Assembly (NCBI GenBank): GCA_019739225.1
Contig: JAHHDT010000001.1
Coordinates: 806,001 to 870,000 of the forward strand
Source: Aquamicrobium sp.
Lineage (GTDB): Bacteria; Pseudomonadota; Alphaproteobacteria; Rhizobiales; Rhizobiaceae
Direction: 5' to 3'
Length of the DNA: 64,000 nt
Both the position numbers and the translations under genes were made by a program. A model generated the notes under the pieces. The model made no database searches. It saw only the letters and a list, made by a program, of their open reading frames with translations, and was not told where the DNA came from. Positions 10,567 through 19,555 of the stretch are shown piece after piece. Numbering within the stretch: position 1 is the first letter of the stretch; the number at the start of each line of letters is the position of its first letter.

Positions 10567-11457
10567 ATGGCCAACGCGGTCCCCTCATATCGTCTTTATC
10601 GTGAAAAATCAGGAGAATCCGGAGATTTCTGGATTCACAGCGAGACGATCCCGGAACGTACGCACCTGCACAATTGGGAGATTTCCCGACATCGGCACGA
10701 CTCCTTCTTCCAGATATTCCTGCTTACATCCGGCAGCGGCGAGATCGTGGGTGCAAACGACCTGCGGCATTTCGAGGCCCCCTGCGTTTTGTTCATCCCC
10801 GCGGGGGCGGTGCACGGTTTCCGCTTTTCCCGCGAGATCGACGGGCTGGTCCTGACCGCGCTCGGCGACCGGCTCGCCTCCCTTGCCGCGGCAGACCGGC
10901 GGATTGCCGCTTTTGCGACGACGAGCCAGGTGGTGTCGCTGCGACATACGGACGACAACGCCGGCCTGCTGATCGAAAGCGTGCGCCGGCTTCACGCCGA
11001 GCTTCACGGACGCGCAGCCGGACGGCTCCTGCTTCTCGAGCCACTCATGACGGCAGCGATCGTCGCGCTGGTTCGCGCCGGTACGCTATCGACGGCACAG
11101 GGTGACGCTTCCGCTACCGAAGACCGGATCGAGACGCTGACAACGCTGATCGCCGCGCACTGCCGCGAGCACCGGCCTGTGACCTTCTATGCGCAATCGA
11201 TCGGCGTCTCGGCAGCCCATCTCAACCGGCTTGCGCGCACCGCGACAGGGCTTTCGGTGCAGGAACTGGCGGCTCGCCAGTTGATGGAAGCGGCCCGGCG
11301 CGACCTGATCTTCACGCCGACCCCGGTGCAGGCGATTGCCTATTCGCTCGGCTTCGCCGACCCTGCCTATTTCAATCGCTTCTTTCGACGTCACGCTGGC
11401 CAGACCCCGGGAACGTTTCGCGAGGTTGAGAGACGAAAGCTCCTCGTCGCGGCGTGA
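10567..11457 (+). CDS. pobR: AraC-family transcriptional regulator, PobR-like
   Basis: A 296-residue regulator with an N-terminal cupin-like sensor domain (HNWEISRHRHDSFFQIFLL, about 36-54) and a C-terminal AraC/XylS DNA-binding domain (about 195-290) ending GFADPAYFNRFFRRHAGQTP. The position, divergent from pobA, and the domain order match AraC-type PobR activators that switch on pobA in response to 4-hydroxybenzoate. The frame is open for 200 codons upstream, but that stretch runs antisense to pobA; the ATG at 10567 is therefore used. The symbol is inferred from context. Confidence 0.85.
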   Translation: MANAVPSYRLYREKSGESGDFWIHSETIPERTHLHNWEISRHRHDSFFQIFLLTSGSGEIVGANDLRHFEAPCVLFIPAGAVHGFRFSREIDGLVLTALGDRLASLAAADRRIAAFATTSQVVSLRHTDDNAGLLIESVRRLHAELHGRAAGRLLLLEPLMTAAIVALVRAGTLSTAQGDASATEDRIETLTTLIAAHCREHRPVTFYAQSIGVSAAHLNRLARTATGLSVQELAARQLMEAARRDLIFTPTPVQAIAYSLGFADPAYFNRFFRRHAGQTPGTFREVERRKLLVAA

Positions 11458-11561
11458 TCGCCGCCGATCCGGAATGTGGATGGAAAAATCGCCGACGATG
11501 TCGGGTGACGAAACTCTTCTGCGTCCTCCGGTCTCAAGATGCAAAGAGCTGGAGATTACCG

Positions 11562-12215
11562 ATGAAGCCCGTCATCACTGCATTCGAGCGGTCGCCGGAT
11601 CGCGGCAAGGGTCTGGCGCGCGACATGCGCGTCCGCTGGGCGCTGGAAGAGGTCGGCCAGCCCTATGACGTCCGCCTCGTGTCGTTCGAGGAGATGAAGC
11701 AACCCGCGCATCTCACGCTGCATCCCTTCGGACAGATTCCGACTTACGAGCAGGGCGACCTTGCCCTGTTCGAGTCGGGAGCGATCGTATTCTATATCGC
11801 GGAGCAGCACGCCGGCCTGCTGCCGACAGACCCCGGCGCCCGGGCGCGCGCGGTCACATGGATGTTTGCCGCACTCAATACGGTGGAACCACCGATCTTC
11901 GATCGCAGCCTCGCAATGATCCTCGAGCGCGACGAACCTTGGTACGAGCAGCGCCTTCGCTCTCTGGACGGCAGCATCCGCAAGCGGTTGGACGGTCTGT
12001 CCGCACGCCTTGGCGATTCCGACTGGCTAGACGGAGCGTTCAGCGCGGGCGACCTGTTGATGGTGACGGTGCTGCTGAGGCTCAAGGCATCGTCGGATAT
12101 GCTGGACGACTATCCCAACCTTGCCGCCTATGTGGCGCGGGGCGAGGCGAGGCCCGCTTACAAACGCGCTTTCGCAGACCAGCTTGCCGTCTTCACCGCC
12201 GCGTCGGCCGGCTGA
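11562..12215 (+). CDS. Glutathione S-transferase family protein
   Basis: A 217-residue soluble GST. The N-terminal thioredoxin-fold domain (about 1-80) contains the segment LHPFGQIPTYEQGDLALFES, the typical cis-Pro and Ser contact region for glutathione; the C-terminal helical domain carries the GAFSAGDLLMVTVLLRL motif. A GGAG site precedes the ATG; a 36-codon upstream extension looks non-coding. It follows the PobR-like gene by 104 bases and converges with the next gene. The substrate is unknown; a role in aromatic detoxification would fit the neighbourhood but is only inferred. Confidence 0.88.
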   Translation: MKPVITAFERSPDRGKGLARDMRVRWALEEVGQPYDVRLVSFEEMKQPAHLTLHPFGQIPTYEQGDLALFESGAIVFYIAEQHAGLLPTDPGARARAVTWMFAALNTVEPPIFDRSLAMILERDEPWYEQRLRSLDGSIRKRLDGLSARLGDSDWLDGAFSAGDLLMVTVLLRLKASSDMLDDYPNLAAYVARGEARPAYKRAFADQLAVFTAASAG

Positions 12216-12251
12216 CCTCGATCCGGCCGGCGACGCGACGGATCTCTTGGC

Positions 12252-13274
12252 TTAGCGCCAGCCGAGGCCCGGCGCGACGTGCTTGACGATCGCTTCGATC
12301 ACATGCGCGTTGTAGTCGACGCCGAGCTGGTTCGGCACCGTCAACAGCAGCGTGTCGGCCTCGGCGATCGCCTGGTCCTCACGCAACTGCTCGATGAGCA
12401 CGTCCGGCTCGGCCGCATAGGTGCGTCCGAATACGGCGCGCTTCTCCGGCTCGATGTAGCCGAAATGATCGGTGCTCTCGCCGCCACGGCCGAAATAGGC
12501 CCGGTCCATGTCGTTCACCAGCGCGAAGATCGAGCGGCTGACGGAAACGCGCGGCGTGTGCTGGTGCCCCGCCGCCGTCCATGCCTCGCGATAGGCGCGG
12601 ATCTGCTTGGCCTGCTGCACATGAAGCGGCTCGCCGGTCTCGTCGAACTTGAGCGTCGAGCTCTGCAGGTTCATGCCGAGCTTGGCGGCCCACACCGCCG
12701 TGGCGTCGGTCGCCGCGCCCCACCAGATGCGGTCACGCAACCCTTCCGAATGCGGCTCGAGCCGCAAGAGGCCGGGCGGGTTCGGAAACATCGGCGACGG
12801 GTTCGGCTGGGCGAAACCCTTGCCCTTCAAAAGCTCGAAGAACATCTCCGCATTGGCGCGCGCCATATCCGCATCGGTCTCGCCATCGCGCGGGGCGTAG
12901 CCGAAATAGCGCCAGCCATCGATCACCTGCTCGGGCGAACCGCGGCTGATGCCGAGCTGAAGCCGTCCGCCTGCAATCAGGTCCGCCGCGCCCGCATCCT
13001 CCGCCATGTAGAGCGGGTTCTCGTAGCGCATGTCGATGACGGCGGTGCCGATCTCGATCCGGCTGGTCTTCGCGCCGACTGCGGCCAGAAGCGGAAAGGG
13101 CGAGCCGAGCTGACGCGCGAAATGGTGCACGCGAAAATAGGCGCCATCCGCGCCCAGTTCCTCCGCAGCCACCGCGAGGTCGATCGATTGAAGCAACGCA
13201 TCCGAAGCACTCCGCGTGCCGGACTGCGGGGACGGCGACCAGTGGCCGAACGAGAGAAAGCCGATGTTTTTCAT
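12252..13274 (-). CDS. LLM-class flavin-dependent oxidoreductase (luciferase-like monooxygenase)
   Basis: A 340-residue member of the bacterial luciferase-like TIM-barrel family, which uses reduced FMN or F420. It starts MKNIGFLSFGHWSPSPQSGT and contains GAYFRVHHFARQLGSPFPLLAAVGAKTSRI-type sequence, the usual second to fourth strand region of the family, plus GGRLQLGISRGSPEQV. The upstream extension to 13313 would need a GTG start and was not chosen. It converges on the GST gene and has no obvious operon partner. The substrate is not predictable. Confidence 0.88.
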   Translation of the reverse strand: MKNIGFLSFGHWSPSPQSGTRSASDALLQSIDLAVAAEELGADGAYFRVHHFARQLGSPFPLLAAVGAKTSRIEIGTAVIDMRYENPLYMAEDAGAADLIAGGRLQLGISRGSPEQVIDGWRYFGYAPRDGETDADMARANAEMFFELLKGKGFAQPNPSPMFPNPPGLLRLEPHSEGLRDRIWWGAATDATAVWAAKLGMNLQSSTLKFDETGEPLHVQQAKQIRAYREAWTAAGHQHTPRVSVSRSIFALVNDMDRAYFGRGGESTDHFGYIEPEKRAVFGRTYAAEPDVLIEQLREDQAIAEADTLLLTVPNQLGVDYNAHVIEAIVKHVAPGLGWR

Positions 13275-13446
13275 GGGAGCATCCCGAAAACTGGAAGGAT
13301 TGGGTTGCCGCACAGGTAGGTCCTTTGCGACGGGCGCTCAAGCTGCCCGGCGGGGCGTGTGATGCACACAATGTCTTCGCAGCGGCGACAATGGCGGAAG
13401 GGCTGGCCTCCACCGGAGCACGGCATCGAAGCGCACGCGAGCCGCC

Positions 13447-13489
13447 GTGCGTCCTTCGAGGCTCGCTGCGCTCGCACCTCAGGATGAGG
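13447..13489. repeat. Palindromic repeat family A, copy 3
   Basis: A 43-base copy running GTGCGTCCTTCGAGGCTCGC to CAGGATGAGG in the 497-base gene-free stretch 13275-13771. Apart from this copy, the inverted one at 13643 and the terminator at 13723, I see nothing in that stretch. Confidence 0.88.
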
Positions 13490-13642
13490 GAGGTTGGCTC
13501 TCACCTTCCTAATGTGGTGGGCTCGAAGCGCTTGCGCACCCTAGGTGAGGGATTGGTTCCCAAACCCTCGACGAAGCCGGTGCGAGGCAAGTCAAGAGAA
13601 CGCCTCGCTAGCCCCCAGCTCCCCGGTGCAATGCACAACCCC

Positions 13643-13685
13643 CCTCATCCTGAGGTGCGAGCGCAGCGAGCCTCGAAGAACGCAC
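13643..13685. repeat. Palindromic repeat family A, copy 4 (inverted)
   Basis: CCTCATCCTGAGGTGCGAGC to CGAAGAACGCAC, inverted relative to the copy at 13447, with one base change in the tail. The pair again faces each other across about 150 bases. Confidence 0.88.
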
Positions 13686-13722
13686 AATCGGAATAACAAC
13701 GGCCCGTGCACCCGCCACAACG

Positions 13723-13747
13723 AAAAAGGGGCGGTCGCCCGCCCCTT
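13723..13747 (-). terminator. Rho-independent terminator of the pyrimidine operon
   Basis: AAGGGGCGG (13726-13734) pairs perfectly with CCGCCCCTT (13739-13747) around a four-base loop. On the minus strand the stem runs into TTTTTCG. It lies 25 bases beyond the stop of the binding-protein gene, the last gene of the leftward pyrimidine operon. Confidence 0.88.
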
Positions 13748-13771
13748 CCAATGTTTCATGTCCCGTCCCGA

Positions 13772-14737
13772 TCACATCGCGTCGGTGATTTCCGTCGTGT
13801 AGGCGCCTTCCGGCTCCTTCTCGATGATCTTCTGGTCGAGCAGCGCCTTAGCGGTGCGCTCGTAGGCTTCCGGGATCAGCTTCGCGTCCGGCGTGTCGAT
13901 CAGCTTGGCGACCTCGCTCATCATCCGCACCTGGTGGTTCTCGTCCTGGCCGCCATTGTCCATGACGATGCCGCCAGCCTCTTCCGGATTGGCGATCGCG
14001 TATTCCCAGCCCTTCATAGAGGCGCGTACGAAGCGGACCATCTTGTCCTTGAACGCCTCGTCGGCGAGCTTGTCCTCAAGCACGTAGAGCCCGTCCTCGA
14101 GCAGGTCGTTGCCCATCTCGGTATAGTTGAAGACTGTCAGGTCCTCGGGCTTGTAGCCGGCGTCGATGAGCTGCCAGTACTCGTTGTAGGTCATCACCGA
14201 GATGCAGTCGGCCTGCTTCTGGATCAGCGGCTGCACATCGAAGGACTGCTTGAGCACAGTGACGCCATCTTCCCCGCCTTCGGTCGAATAGCCGAGCTTG
14301 TTCATCCAGGCATAGAACGGATATTCGTTGCCGAAGAACCAGACGCCGAGCGTATGGCCGGGGAAGTCGGCTTCCGTCTTGATCGGCCCGTCGGCCGGGC
14401 AGACGAGTTGCATGCCCGCCTTCTTGTAGGGCTGGGCGATGTTGACCAGCGGCACGCCCTTCTCGCGGGCTGAAAGTGCAGCCGCCATCCACGTGACGAT
14501 CACGTCGGCGCCGCCGCCGGCGATCACCTGCTCGGGCGCGATGTCCGGCCCGCCCGGCTTGATGGTGACGTCGAGGTCTTCTTCTTCGTAGAAGCCCTTG
14601 TCCAGCGCCACGAAATAACCGGCGAACTGGGCCTGCGCGACCCACTTGAGCTGCAGCGTCACCGCGTCTGCGGCCCAGGCCTGCGCGGCGGCCAGCGACA
14701 TCGCGCCGGCCATCAACGATACGAGATATTTCTTCAT
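13772..14737 (-). CDS. ABC transporter substrate-binding protein, NMT1/THI5-like, probably for pyrimidines
   Basis: A 321-residue secreted protein with a signal peptide (MKKYLVSLMAGAMSLAAAQA, cleavage near AWA-AD at about 23) and the NMT1/THI5-like fold seen in binding proteins for pyrimidine-like ligands (VTLQLKWVAQAQFAGYFVAL at the start of the mature protein, ALSAREKGVPLVNIAQ later). It is the last gene of the leftward operon that begins at 22.2 kb and encodes reductive pyrimidine catabolism, so uracil, thymine or a close relative is the likely ligand. It lies 22 bases after a permease gene. Ligand is inferred. Confidence 0.9.
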   Translation of the reverse strand: MKKYLVSLMAGAMSLAAAQAWAADAVTLQLKWVAQAQFAGYFVALDKGFYEEEDLDVTIKPGGPDIAPEQVIAGGGADVIVTWMAAALSAREKGVPLVNIAQPYKKAGMQLVCPADGPIKTEADFPGHTLGVWFFGNEYPFYAWMNKLGYSTEGGEDGVTVLKQSFDVQPLIQKQADCISVMTYNEYWQLIDAGYKPEDLTVFNYTEMGNDLLEDGLYVLEDKLADEAFKDKMVRFVRASMKGWEYAIANPEEAGGIVMDNGGQDENHQVRMMSEVAKLIDTPDAKLIPEAYERTAKALLDQKIIEKEPEGAYTTEITDAM

Positions 14738-14759
14738 CTTTTTTACCCTCTGGATTGGC

Positions 14760-15743
14760 CTACCCACCACGGATAGACGGATGCCAAAACGTGACGGCTC
14801 TTTCTGCGAGAGCGATCACGCCATAAAAGACGGAACCCGCGAGCGCCGCAACCGCGATTTCCGCCCAGACCATGTCGACATTCATGCGGCCCACCTCGGT
14901 CGAAATGCGGAACCCCATGCCCACGACAGGCGTGCCGAAGAACTCGGCAACGATGGCGCCGATCAGCGCCAGCGTCGAATTGATCTTGAGAGCGTTGAAA
15001 ATGAACGGCATGGCCGCGGGCAGCCGCAGCTTGAATAGCGTCTGCCAGTAGCTCGACGCATAGGTGCGCATCAGGTCGCGCTCCATGTGCCCGGCAGCTG
15101 TAAGCCCTGCAACCGTGTTGACCAGCATCGGGAAGAACGTCATCACCACGACGACGGCGGCCTTGGACTGCCAGTCGAAGCCGAACCACATCACCATGAT
15201 CGGTGCGATGCCGATGATCGGCAGCGCCGAGACCATGTTTCCGATGGGCAGCAGGCCGCGCCGCAGGAACAGGAACCGGTCCGCGAGGATGGCAACGATG
15301 AAACCCGCAGCACAGCCCATCGCATAGCCCGCGAAAACCGCCTTGAAGATCGTCTGGTTGACGTCTGCTGCCAGCACCGGCAGCGAATTGGCGATGCGCA
15401 CGCCAATGGCCGATGGCGGCGGCAGGAGCACGAAGGGAACGTTGAAGGCGCGCACCAGCACTTCCCAGAGGAAGAGCAGCACCACGCCGAACGACAGCGC
15501 CACGAAGACGTTGCGCAGTAGGTTAAGCGTACGATCCTGCAACGACAGCGCCGAAAGCCGGGAGTTGACCCACCATGCGAGAAGCCAGACCGCAATGGCC
15601 GCACCCAGAATGGCCGGGCGATAGTCGACTGCGTATTTGGGGACGCCGAGGGCGTTGAGAACAAAGGCGGCCAGCGCCAGTGCGACCGCGAGACCGGCCA
15701 ATGCGGGCCAGAGCGACGGATTACGGGCGGCAGCGCTACTCAT
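14760..15743 (-). CDS. ABC transporter permease (pyrimidine operon, permease 2)
   Basis: A 327-residue inner-membrane permease of the nitrate/sulfonate/taurine type. It has two extra N-terminal hydrophobic segments (about 12-32 and 44-60) before the transport core, and the conserved cytoplasmic EAA-like loop near DLMRTYASSYWQTLFKLRLP. Its start overlaps the previous permease stop by four bases (ATGA), so the two permeases are translationally coupled and probably form a heterodimer. Confidence 0.92.
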   Translation of the reverse strand: MSSAAARNPSLWPALAGLAVALALAAFVLNALGVPKYAVDYRPAILGAAIAVWLLAWWVNSRLSALSLQDRTLNLLRNVFVALSFGVVLLFLWEVLVRAFNVPFVLLPPPSAIGVRIANSLPVLAADVNQTIFKAVFAGYAMGCAAGFIVAILADRFLFLRRGLLPIGNMVSALPIIGIAPIMVMWFGFDWQSKAAVVVVMTFFPMLVNTVAGLTAAGHMERDLMRTYASSYWQTLFKLRLPAAMPFIFNALKINSTLALIGAIVAEFFGTPVVGMGFRISTEVGRMNVDMVWAEIAVAALAGSVFYGVIALAERAVTFWHPSIRGG

Positions 15744-16618
15744 GCCGGACGTCCTCCCATCGCGCGCTCGGTGACCCGGCCGGCAAGCCCGACCAGGCTG
15801 ACGAGAATGACGGCAACCACGGAGCCGGCAAGAAGCGCGGAGAACATGTCGATCGTCTGGCTGTAATAGGAGCCGTTGAGCAGCTTGGCGCCGATGCCCG
15901 CGACCGCGCCGGTGGGCAGTTCGCCGACAATGGCGCCGACGAGGCTGGCCGCAACCGCGACCTTCATGGATGCGAAGAGATAAGGCACCGAGGCCGGAAC
16001 CCTGAGCTTCCAGAAAACCTGCGCGCTGCTGGCGTTATAGGTGCGCATCAGGTCGAGATGCAGCATGTCGGGCGAGCGCAGGCCCTTCACCATGCCCACG
16101 GCCACGGGGAAGAACGACAGATAGGTCGAGATCAGCGCCTTGGGGATCAGCCCTGTAACACCGATCGCCGCGAGCACCACGATAATCATCGGTGCGAGCG
16201 CCAGGATCGGGATCGTCTGCGAGGCAATGATCCAGGGCATCAACGAACGGTCGAGCGTCGTCACATGCACGATGCCGACGGCGATCGCGATGCCCAGCGC
16301 CGTGCCGAGCGCGAAACCCGCCATCGTCGACGACAGCGTAACCCATGCGTGGTAGACGAGGCTGCGCGCCGACGTGACCTTGCGCAGGAACGTGTTCTCG
16401 AAAAAGTTGACCGCCACCTGGTGCGGCGCCGGCAGTGTCGGCTTCGGCTGGGTCATCGTCTTGACGACGAATTCCGAAAACGTCGGCGTCTCGCCTGCCC
16501 GTCGGTCCAGATCCCGCTGGAACGGCGCGTTCATGAGATACGCCCCGACATACCAGATCGCCGCGATACCAAGCAGGATCGCGGTGACGGGGATGATCTT
16601 GTCGCGCAGGCGGTCCAT
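15740..16618 (-). CDS. ABC transporter permease (pyrimidine operon, permease 1)
   Basis: A 292-residue inner-membrane permease of the same family as its downstream neighbour. A first membrane helix lies at about 10-29 (ITAILLGIAAIWYVGAYLM), followed by a periplasmic stretch and the five- to six-helix transport core; the EAA-type loop is at DLMRTYNASSAQVFWKLRVP. It overlaps the next permease by four bases. A 178-base repeat block separates it from the ATPase gene upstream. Confidence 0.92.
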   Translation of the reverse strand: MDRLRDKIIPVTAILLGIAAIWYVGAYLMNAPFQRDLDRRAGETPTFSEFVVKTMTQPKPTLPAPHQVAVNFFENTFLRKVTSARSLVYHAWVTLSSTMAGFALGTALGIAIAVGIVHVTTLDRSLMPWIIASQTIPILALAPMIIVVLAAIGVTGLIPKALISTYLSFFPVAVGMVKGLRSPDMLHLDLMRTYNASSAQVFWKLRVPASVPYLFASMKVAVAASLVGAIVGELPTGAVAGIGAKLLNGSYYSQTIDMFSALLAGSVVAVILVSLVGLAGRVTERAMGGRPA

Positions 16619-16639
16619 TCAGATGCCCCCCGGCACAAG

Positions 16640-16785
16640 CGCCTTTCCTCGCCCCCATGGAATGGGGGAGAGGTGGCTTGCGAAGCAAGCTGGAGAGGGG
16701 GAGCGACGGAAAAGGGTGTCCCCCTCTCCGCCTCGCGTTGCTCGGCACCTCTCCCCCACTTCGCGGGGGCGAGGAACCAGGGCGG
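16640..16785. repeat. Long inverted repeat (family D) inside the pyrimidine operon
   Basis: TCGCCCCCATGGAATGGGGG...GGAGAGGGGG on the left faces CCCCCTCTCC...CCCCCACTTCGCGGGGGCGA on the right. It lies between the ATPase and permease genes, so the transcript could fold into a strong hairpin there. It fills the whole 175-base gap. Confidence 0.75.
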
Positions 16786-16796
16786 CAATGCCTCGC

Positions 16797-17621
16797 CTAA
16801 TCCTCATAGGAATGCCCTGCCCTCAGCCCGTCGCGCACGCGGGCGGCGATTGCCAGGAACTCAGGCGTCTCGCGGATGTCGAGCGGTCGCTCGCGCGGCA
16901 GCGTCGAATCGATCACGTCGGTTACGCGACCAGGCCGCGGCGACATCACCACGATCTTGGTCGACAGATAGACCGCCTCGGGAATCGAATGCGTGACGAA
17001 GCAGATCGTCTTGTTCGTGCGGTCCCACAGTTGCAGTAGCTGCTCGTTGAGATGGTCGCGCACGATTTCGTCCAGCGCGCCGAACGGTTCGTCCATCAAG
17101 AGCAGATCGGCATCGAAGGCCAGCGCGCGGGCGATCGAGGCGCGCTGCTGCATGCCGCCGGAAAGCTGCCACGGAAACTTCTTCTCGAAGCCGGTCAGAT
17201 TGACCAGGTCGAGCGTGCGCGCGATGCGTTGCGCAACCTCGGATTTGGGATAGCCCATGATCTCAAGCGGCAACGCGACATTGCGTTCGATCGTGCGCCA
17301 CGGGAACAGGCCCGCGGCCTGGAAGACATAGCCGTAGGCGCGCTGCCGCCGCGCCTCCTCCGGGCTCATGCCGTTGACAGTGATGCGACCCGCCGTTGGC
17401 TGTTCGAGATCGGCAATCACGCGCAGGAACGTTGTCTTGCCGCAGCCCGACGGCCCGATAAAGGACACGAACTCGCCCTTGCCGATGGCGAGATCGACAT
17501 TGGACAGGGCATGGACCGGCCCGTCGCCGGTCTCGAAAGTAAGCCCCAGGCCGGTCGCCTCGATGACGGGGGCAGTTACGGTTGCGGTGGCTGGCTGTGT
17601 CGGGCTGGCGAGTGCGTTCAT
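16797..17621 (-). CDS. ABC transporter ATP-binding protein (pyrimidine operon)
   Basis: A 274-residue ATPase with Walker A GPSGCGKT (56-63), signature LSGGMQQR and Walker B LLLMDEPFGALDE, typical of the nitrate/taurine transporter class. It energises the two downstream permeases. The ATG at 17621 gives MNALASPTQPATATV; a start 26 codons further upstream would overlap the dihydropyrimidinase gene and was not used. It starts 14 bases after the dihydropyrimidinase stop. Confidence 0.93.
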   Translation of the reverse strand: MNALASPTQPATATVTAPVIEATGLGLTFETGDGPVHALSNVDLAIGKGEFVSFIGPSGCGKTTFLRVIADLEQPTAGRITVNGMSPEEARRQRAYGYVFQAAGLFPWRTIERNVALPLEIMGYPKSEVAQRIARTLDLVNLTGFEKKFPWQLSGGMQQRASIARALAFDADLLLMDEPFGALDEIVRDHLNEQLLQLWDRTNKTICFVTHSIPEAVYLSTKIVVMSPRPGRVTDVIDSTLPRERPLDIRETPEFLAIAARVRDGLRAGHSYED

Positions 17622-17635
17622 CGGCGATTGCGCTC

Positions 17636-19087
17636 TCACACCCCGGTCGCGGGAATGCCTGTCCGCTCGATCTTCCGTGGCGCAACGACTTCCTTCCACG
17701 TCGACAGCGCCTTGTTGACCGCCATGTGGGGCTCGCGGGCAACGAACTGGCCGTGCCCGGGCTTGGCCTCGACCTTGCCGTCGTTCACGGCAAGCTCACC
17801 GCGCGTGAAGACGAAGCGCGGCAGCCCCTTCACCTCGATGCCCTCGAAGACATTGTAGTCGATCACCGACTGCTGCGCCTTGGACGAGATCGTTTTGGTC
17901 TTCTCCGGGTCCCACACGATGATGTCGGCATCCGCCCCTTCGAGGATCGCACCCTTCTGCGGATACATGTTGAGTATCTTGGCGATATTGGTCGAAGTCA
18001 CCGCAACGAACTCGTTGGGTGTGAGCCTGCCGGTATTGACGCCCTTGGTCCAAAGCACGGGCAGCCGGTCCTCGAGCCCACCCGTGCCGTTGGGGATCTT
18101 GGTGAAATCGCCGACGCCGAAGCGCTTCTGGTCGCTGGTAAACGCGCAATGGTCGGTCGCCACCACCTGCAGCGAACCGGCAGAAAGCCCCGCCCATAGC
18201 GAATCCTGATGCTGCTTGTTGCGGAAAGGCGGGCTCATCACGCGGCGCGCGGCATGGTCCCAGTCCTTGTCGAAATACTCCGTCTCGTCGAGCACGAGAT
18301 GCTGGATCAGCGGCTCGCCGAAGACGCGCATGCCCTTCTGGCGCGCGCGGCGTATCGCCTCGTGGCTCTGCTCGCAGGAGGTGTGCACAACATAGAGCGG
18401 CACGCCCGCCATATCGGCGATCATGATGGCGCGGTTGGTGGCCTCGCCCTCCACTTCCGGCGGGCGCGAATAGGCGTGGCCTTCCGGCCCGGTATTGCCC
18501 TCGGCCAGCAGCTTCTGCGAAAGCTGCGCCACCACGTCGCCGTTCTCGGCGTGGACGAGCGGCAGCGCGCCGAGCTCGGCGCAACGTTGGAACGACGAGA
18601 ACATCTCGTCGTCGTCCACCATCAGCGCGCCCTTGTAGGCCATGAAGTGCTTGAACGACGTGATGCCGCGCTTCACCACCTCCGGCATCTCGTTGAAGAC
18701 CTGCTCGCCCCACCAGGTGATCGCCATATGGAAAGAATAGTCGCAGGCAGCGCGCGTCGACTTGTTGTCCCACATCTGGATCGCTTCGAGCAGCGACTGG
18801 CCGGGCGACGGCAGGCAGAAATCGACCACCATGGTGGTGCCGCCCGAAAGCGCCGCGCGCGTGCCGCTCTCGAAATCGTCGGCGGAGTAAGTGCCCATGA
18901 AGGGCATCTCGAGATGGGTGTGCGGATCGATGCCGCCCGGCATCACGTAGCAGCCGGTGGCGTCGAATTCATGGTCGCCATGCAGGTCGTTGCCGATAGC
19001 GACGATCTTGCCGTCTTTCACCAGAACATCGGCCTTCCAGGTCCGGTCGGCGGTGACGATGGTTCCGTTTCTGATGACTTTTGTCAT
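17636..19087 (-). CDS. hydA: Dihydropyrimidinase (D-hydantoinase)
   Basis: A 483-residue cyclic amidohydrolase that opens dihydrouracil or dihydrothymine to N-carbamoyl-beta-amino acids, the second step of reductive pyrimidine breakdown. Metal ligands are visible: DPHTHLEMPF (His57, His59) and the Lys to be carboxylated in HFMAYKGALM (Lys152), with further His in LVHAENGD and YVVHTSCEQ. The length matches bacterial dihydropyrimidinases. It lies between the small immunity-like gene and the ABC ATPase in the same operon. Confidence 0.96.
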   Translation of the reverse strand: MTKVIRNGTIVTADRTWKADVLVKDGKIVAIGNDLHGDHEFDATGCYVMPGGIDPHTHLEMPFMGTYSADDFESGTRAALSGGTTMVVDFCLPSPGQSLLEAIQMWDNKSTRAACDYSFHMAITWWGEQVFNEMPEVVKRGITSFKHFMAYKGALMVDDDEMFSSFQRCAELGALPLVHAENGDVVAQLSQKLLAEGNTGPEGHAYSRPPEVEGEATNRAIMIADMAGVPLYVVHTSCEQSHEAIRRARQKGMRVFGEPLIQHLVLDETEYFDKDWDHAARRVMSPPFRNKQHQDSLWAGLSAGSLQVVATDHCAFTSDQKRFGVGDFTKIPNGTGGLEDRLPVLWTKGVNTGRLTPNEFVAVTSTNIAKILNMYPQKGAILEGADADIIVWDPEKTKTISSKAQQSVIDYNVFEGIEVKGLPRFVFTRGELAVNDGKVEAKPGHGQFVAREPHMAVNKALSTWKEVVAPRKIERTGIPATGV

Positions 19088-19135
19088 TCTGTCGTTCCCC
19101 TATTCCTAGCGCCACGAATGGCGATATCTGTCAGT

Positions 19136-19555
19136 TCATAGCTTAGCACCGAACGGATTGTTCGCCATGAACCCGGCACGTTCCTTGTTCACCTGATCGA
19201 CCTTTTGGTCGAAGTCGCGGAGGATCGAATCCAGCCGCACCCAGTGGTCAGGATGTTCTCTCCAATGCGATGCGGGCAGGCGCTGACACGATGCCAGCAG
19301 GTCTCCCTCATACAAATCCCCGCTAGCCAGGATATCCAGCTCAAGGATATCCAGTGCACGCGGTAACAGCATGTCTATGGCTATACCCTGTCCAAGCAGG
19401 AGCCTCATCGTCTCGACAGTCTGATCTTTAAGCGGAAGAGCCAACGCAGCTTCGCACCTTTCGATCAGCGGCGTTTTGAAAGGCGGCGCCGCATCGGTCC
19501 AACCTATCACCTGCTTCAAGGGACGTTCCCCTTCGAACGTCAAGCCTGCGCTCAC
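19136..19555 (-). CDS. Small protein resembling contact-dependent inhibition (CdiI-type) immunity proteins
   Basis: A 139-residue cytoplasmic protein without signal or membrane segment. The central part, LLLGQGIAIDMLLPRAL (53-69) followed by LYEGDLLASCQRLPASHW (81-98), resembles a family named contact-dependent growth inhibition immunity proteins, in which a Q-x-I-x-x-x-x-LP-x-AL block is followed by GDLL and a tryptophan. The start is a GTG that overlaps the stop of the ureidopropionase gene (GTGA), so it is translated with that gene. No toxin gene is adjacent. It may be an orphan immunity protein or have been recruited to another role; the family call comes from memory of the pattern, not a search. 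Confidence 0.7.
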   Translation of the reverse strand: MSAGLTFEGERPLKQVIGWTDAAPPFKTPLIERCEAALALPLKDQTVETMRLLLGQGIAIDMLLPRALDILELDILASGDLYEGDLLASCQRLPASHWREHPDHWVRLDSILRDFDQKVDQVNKERAGFMANNPFGAKL

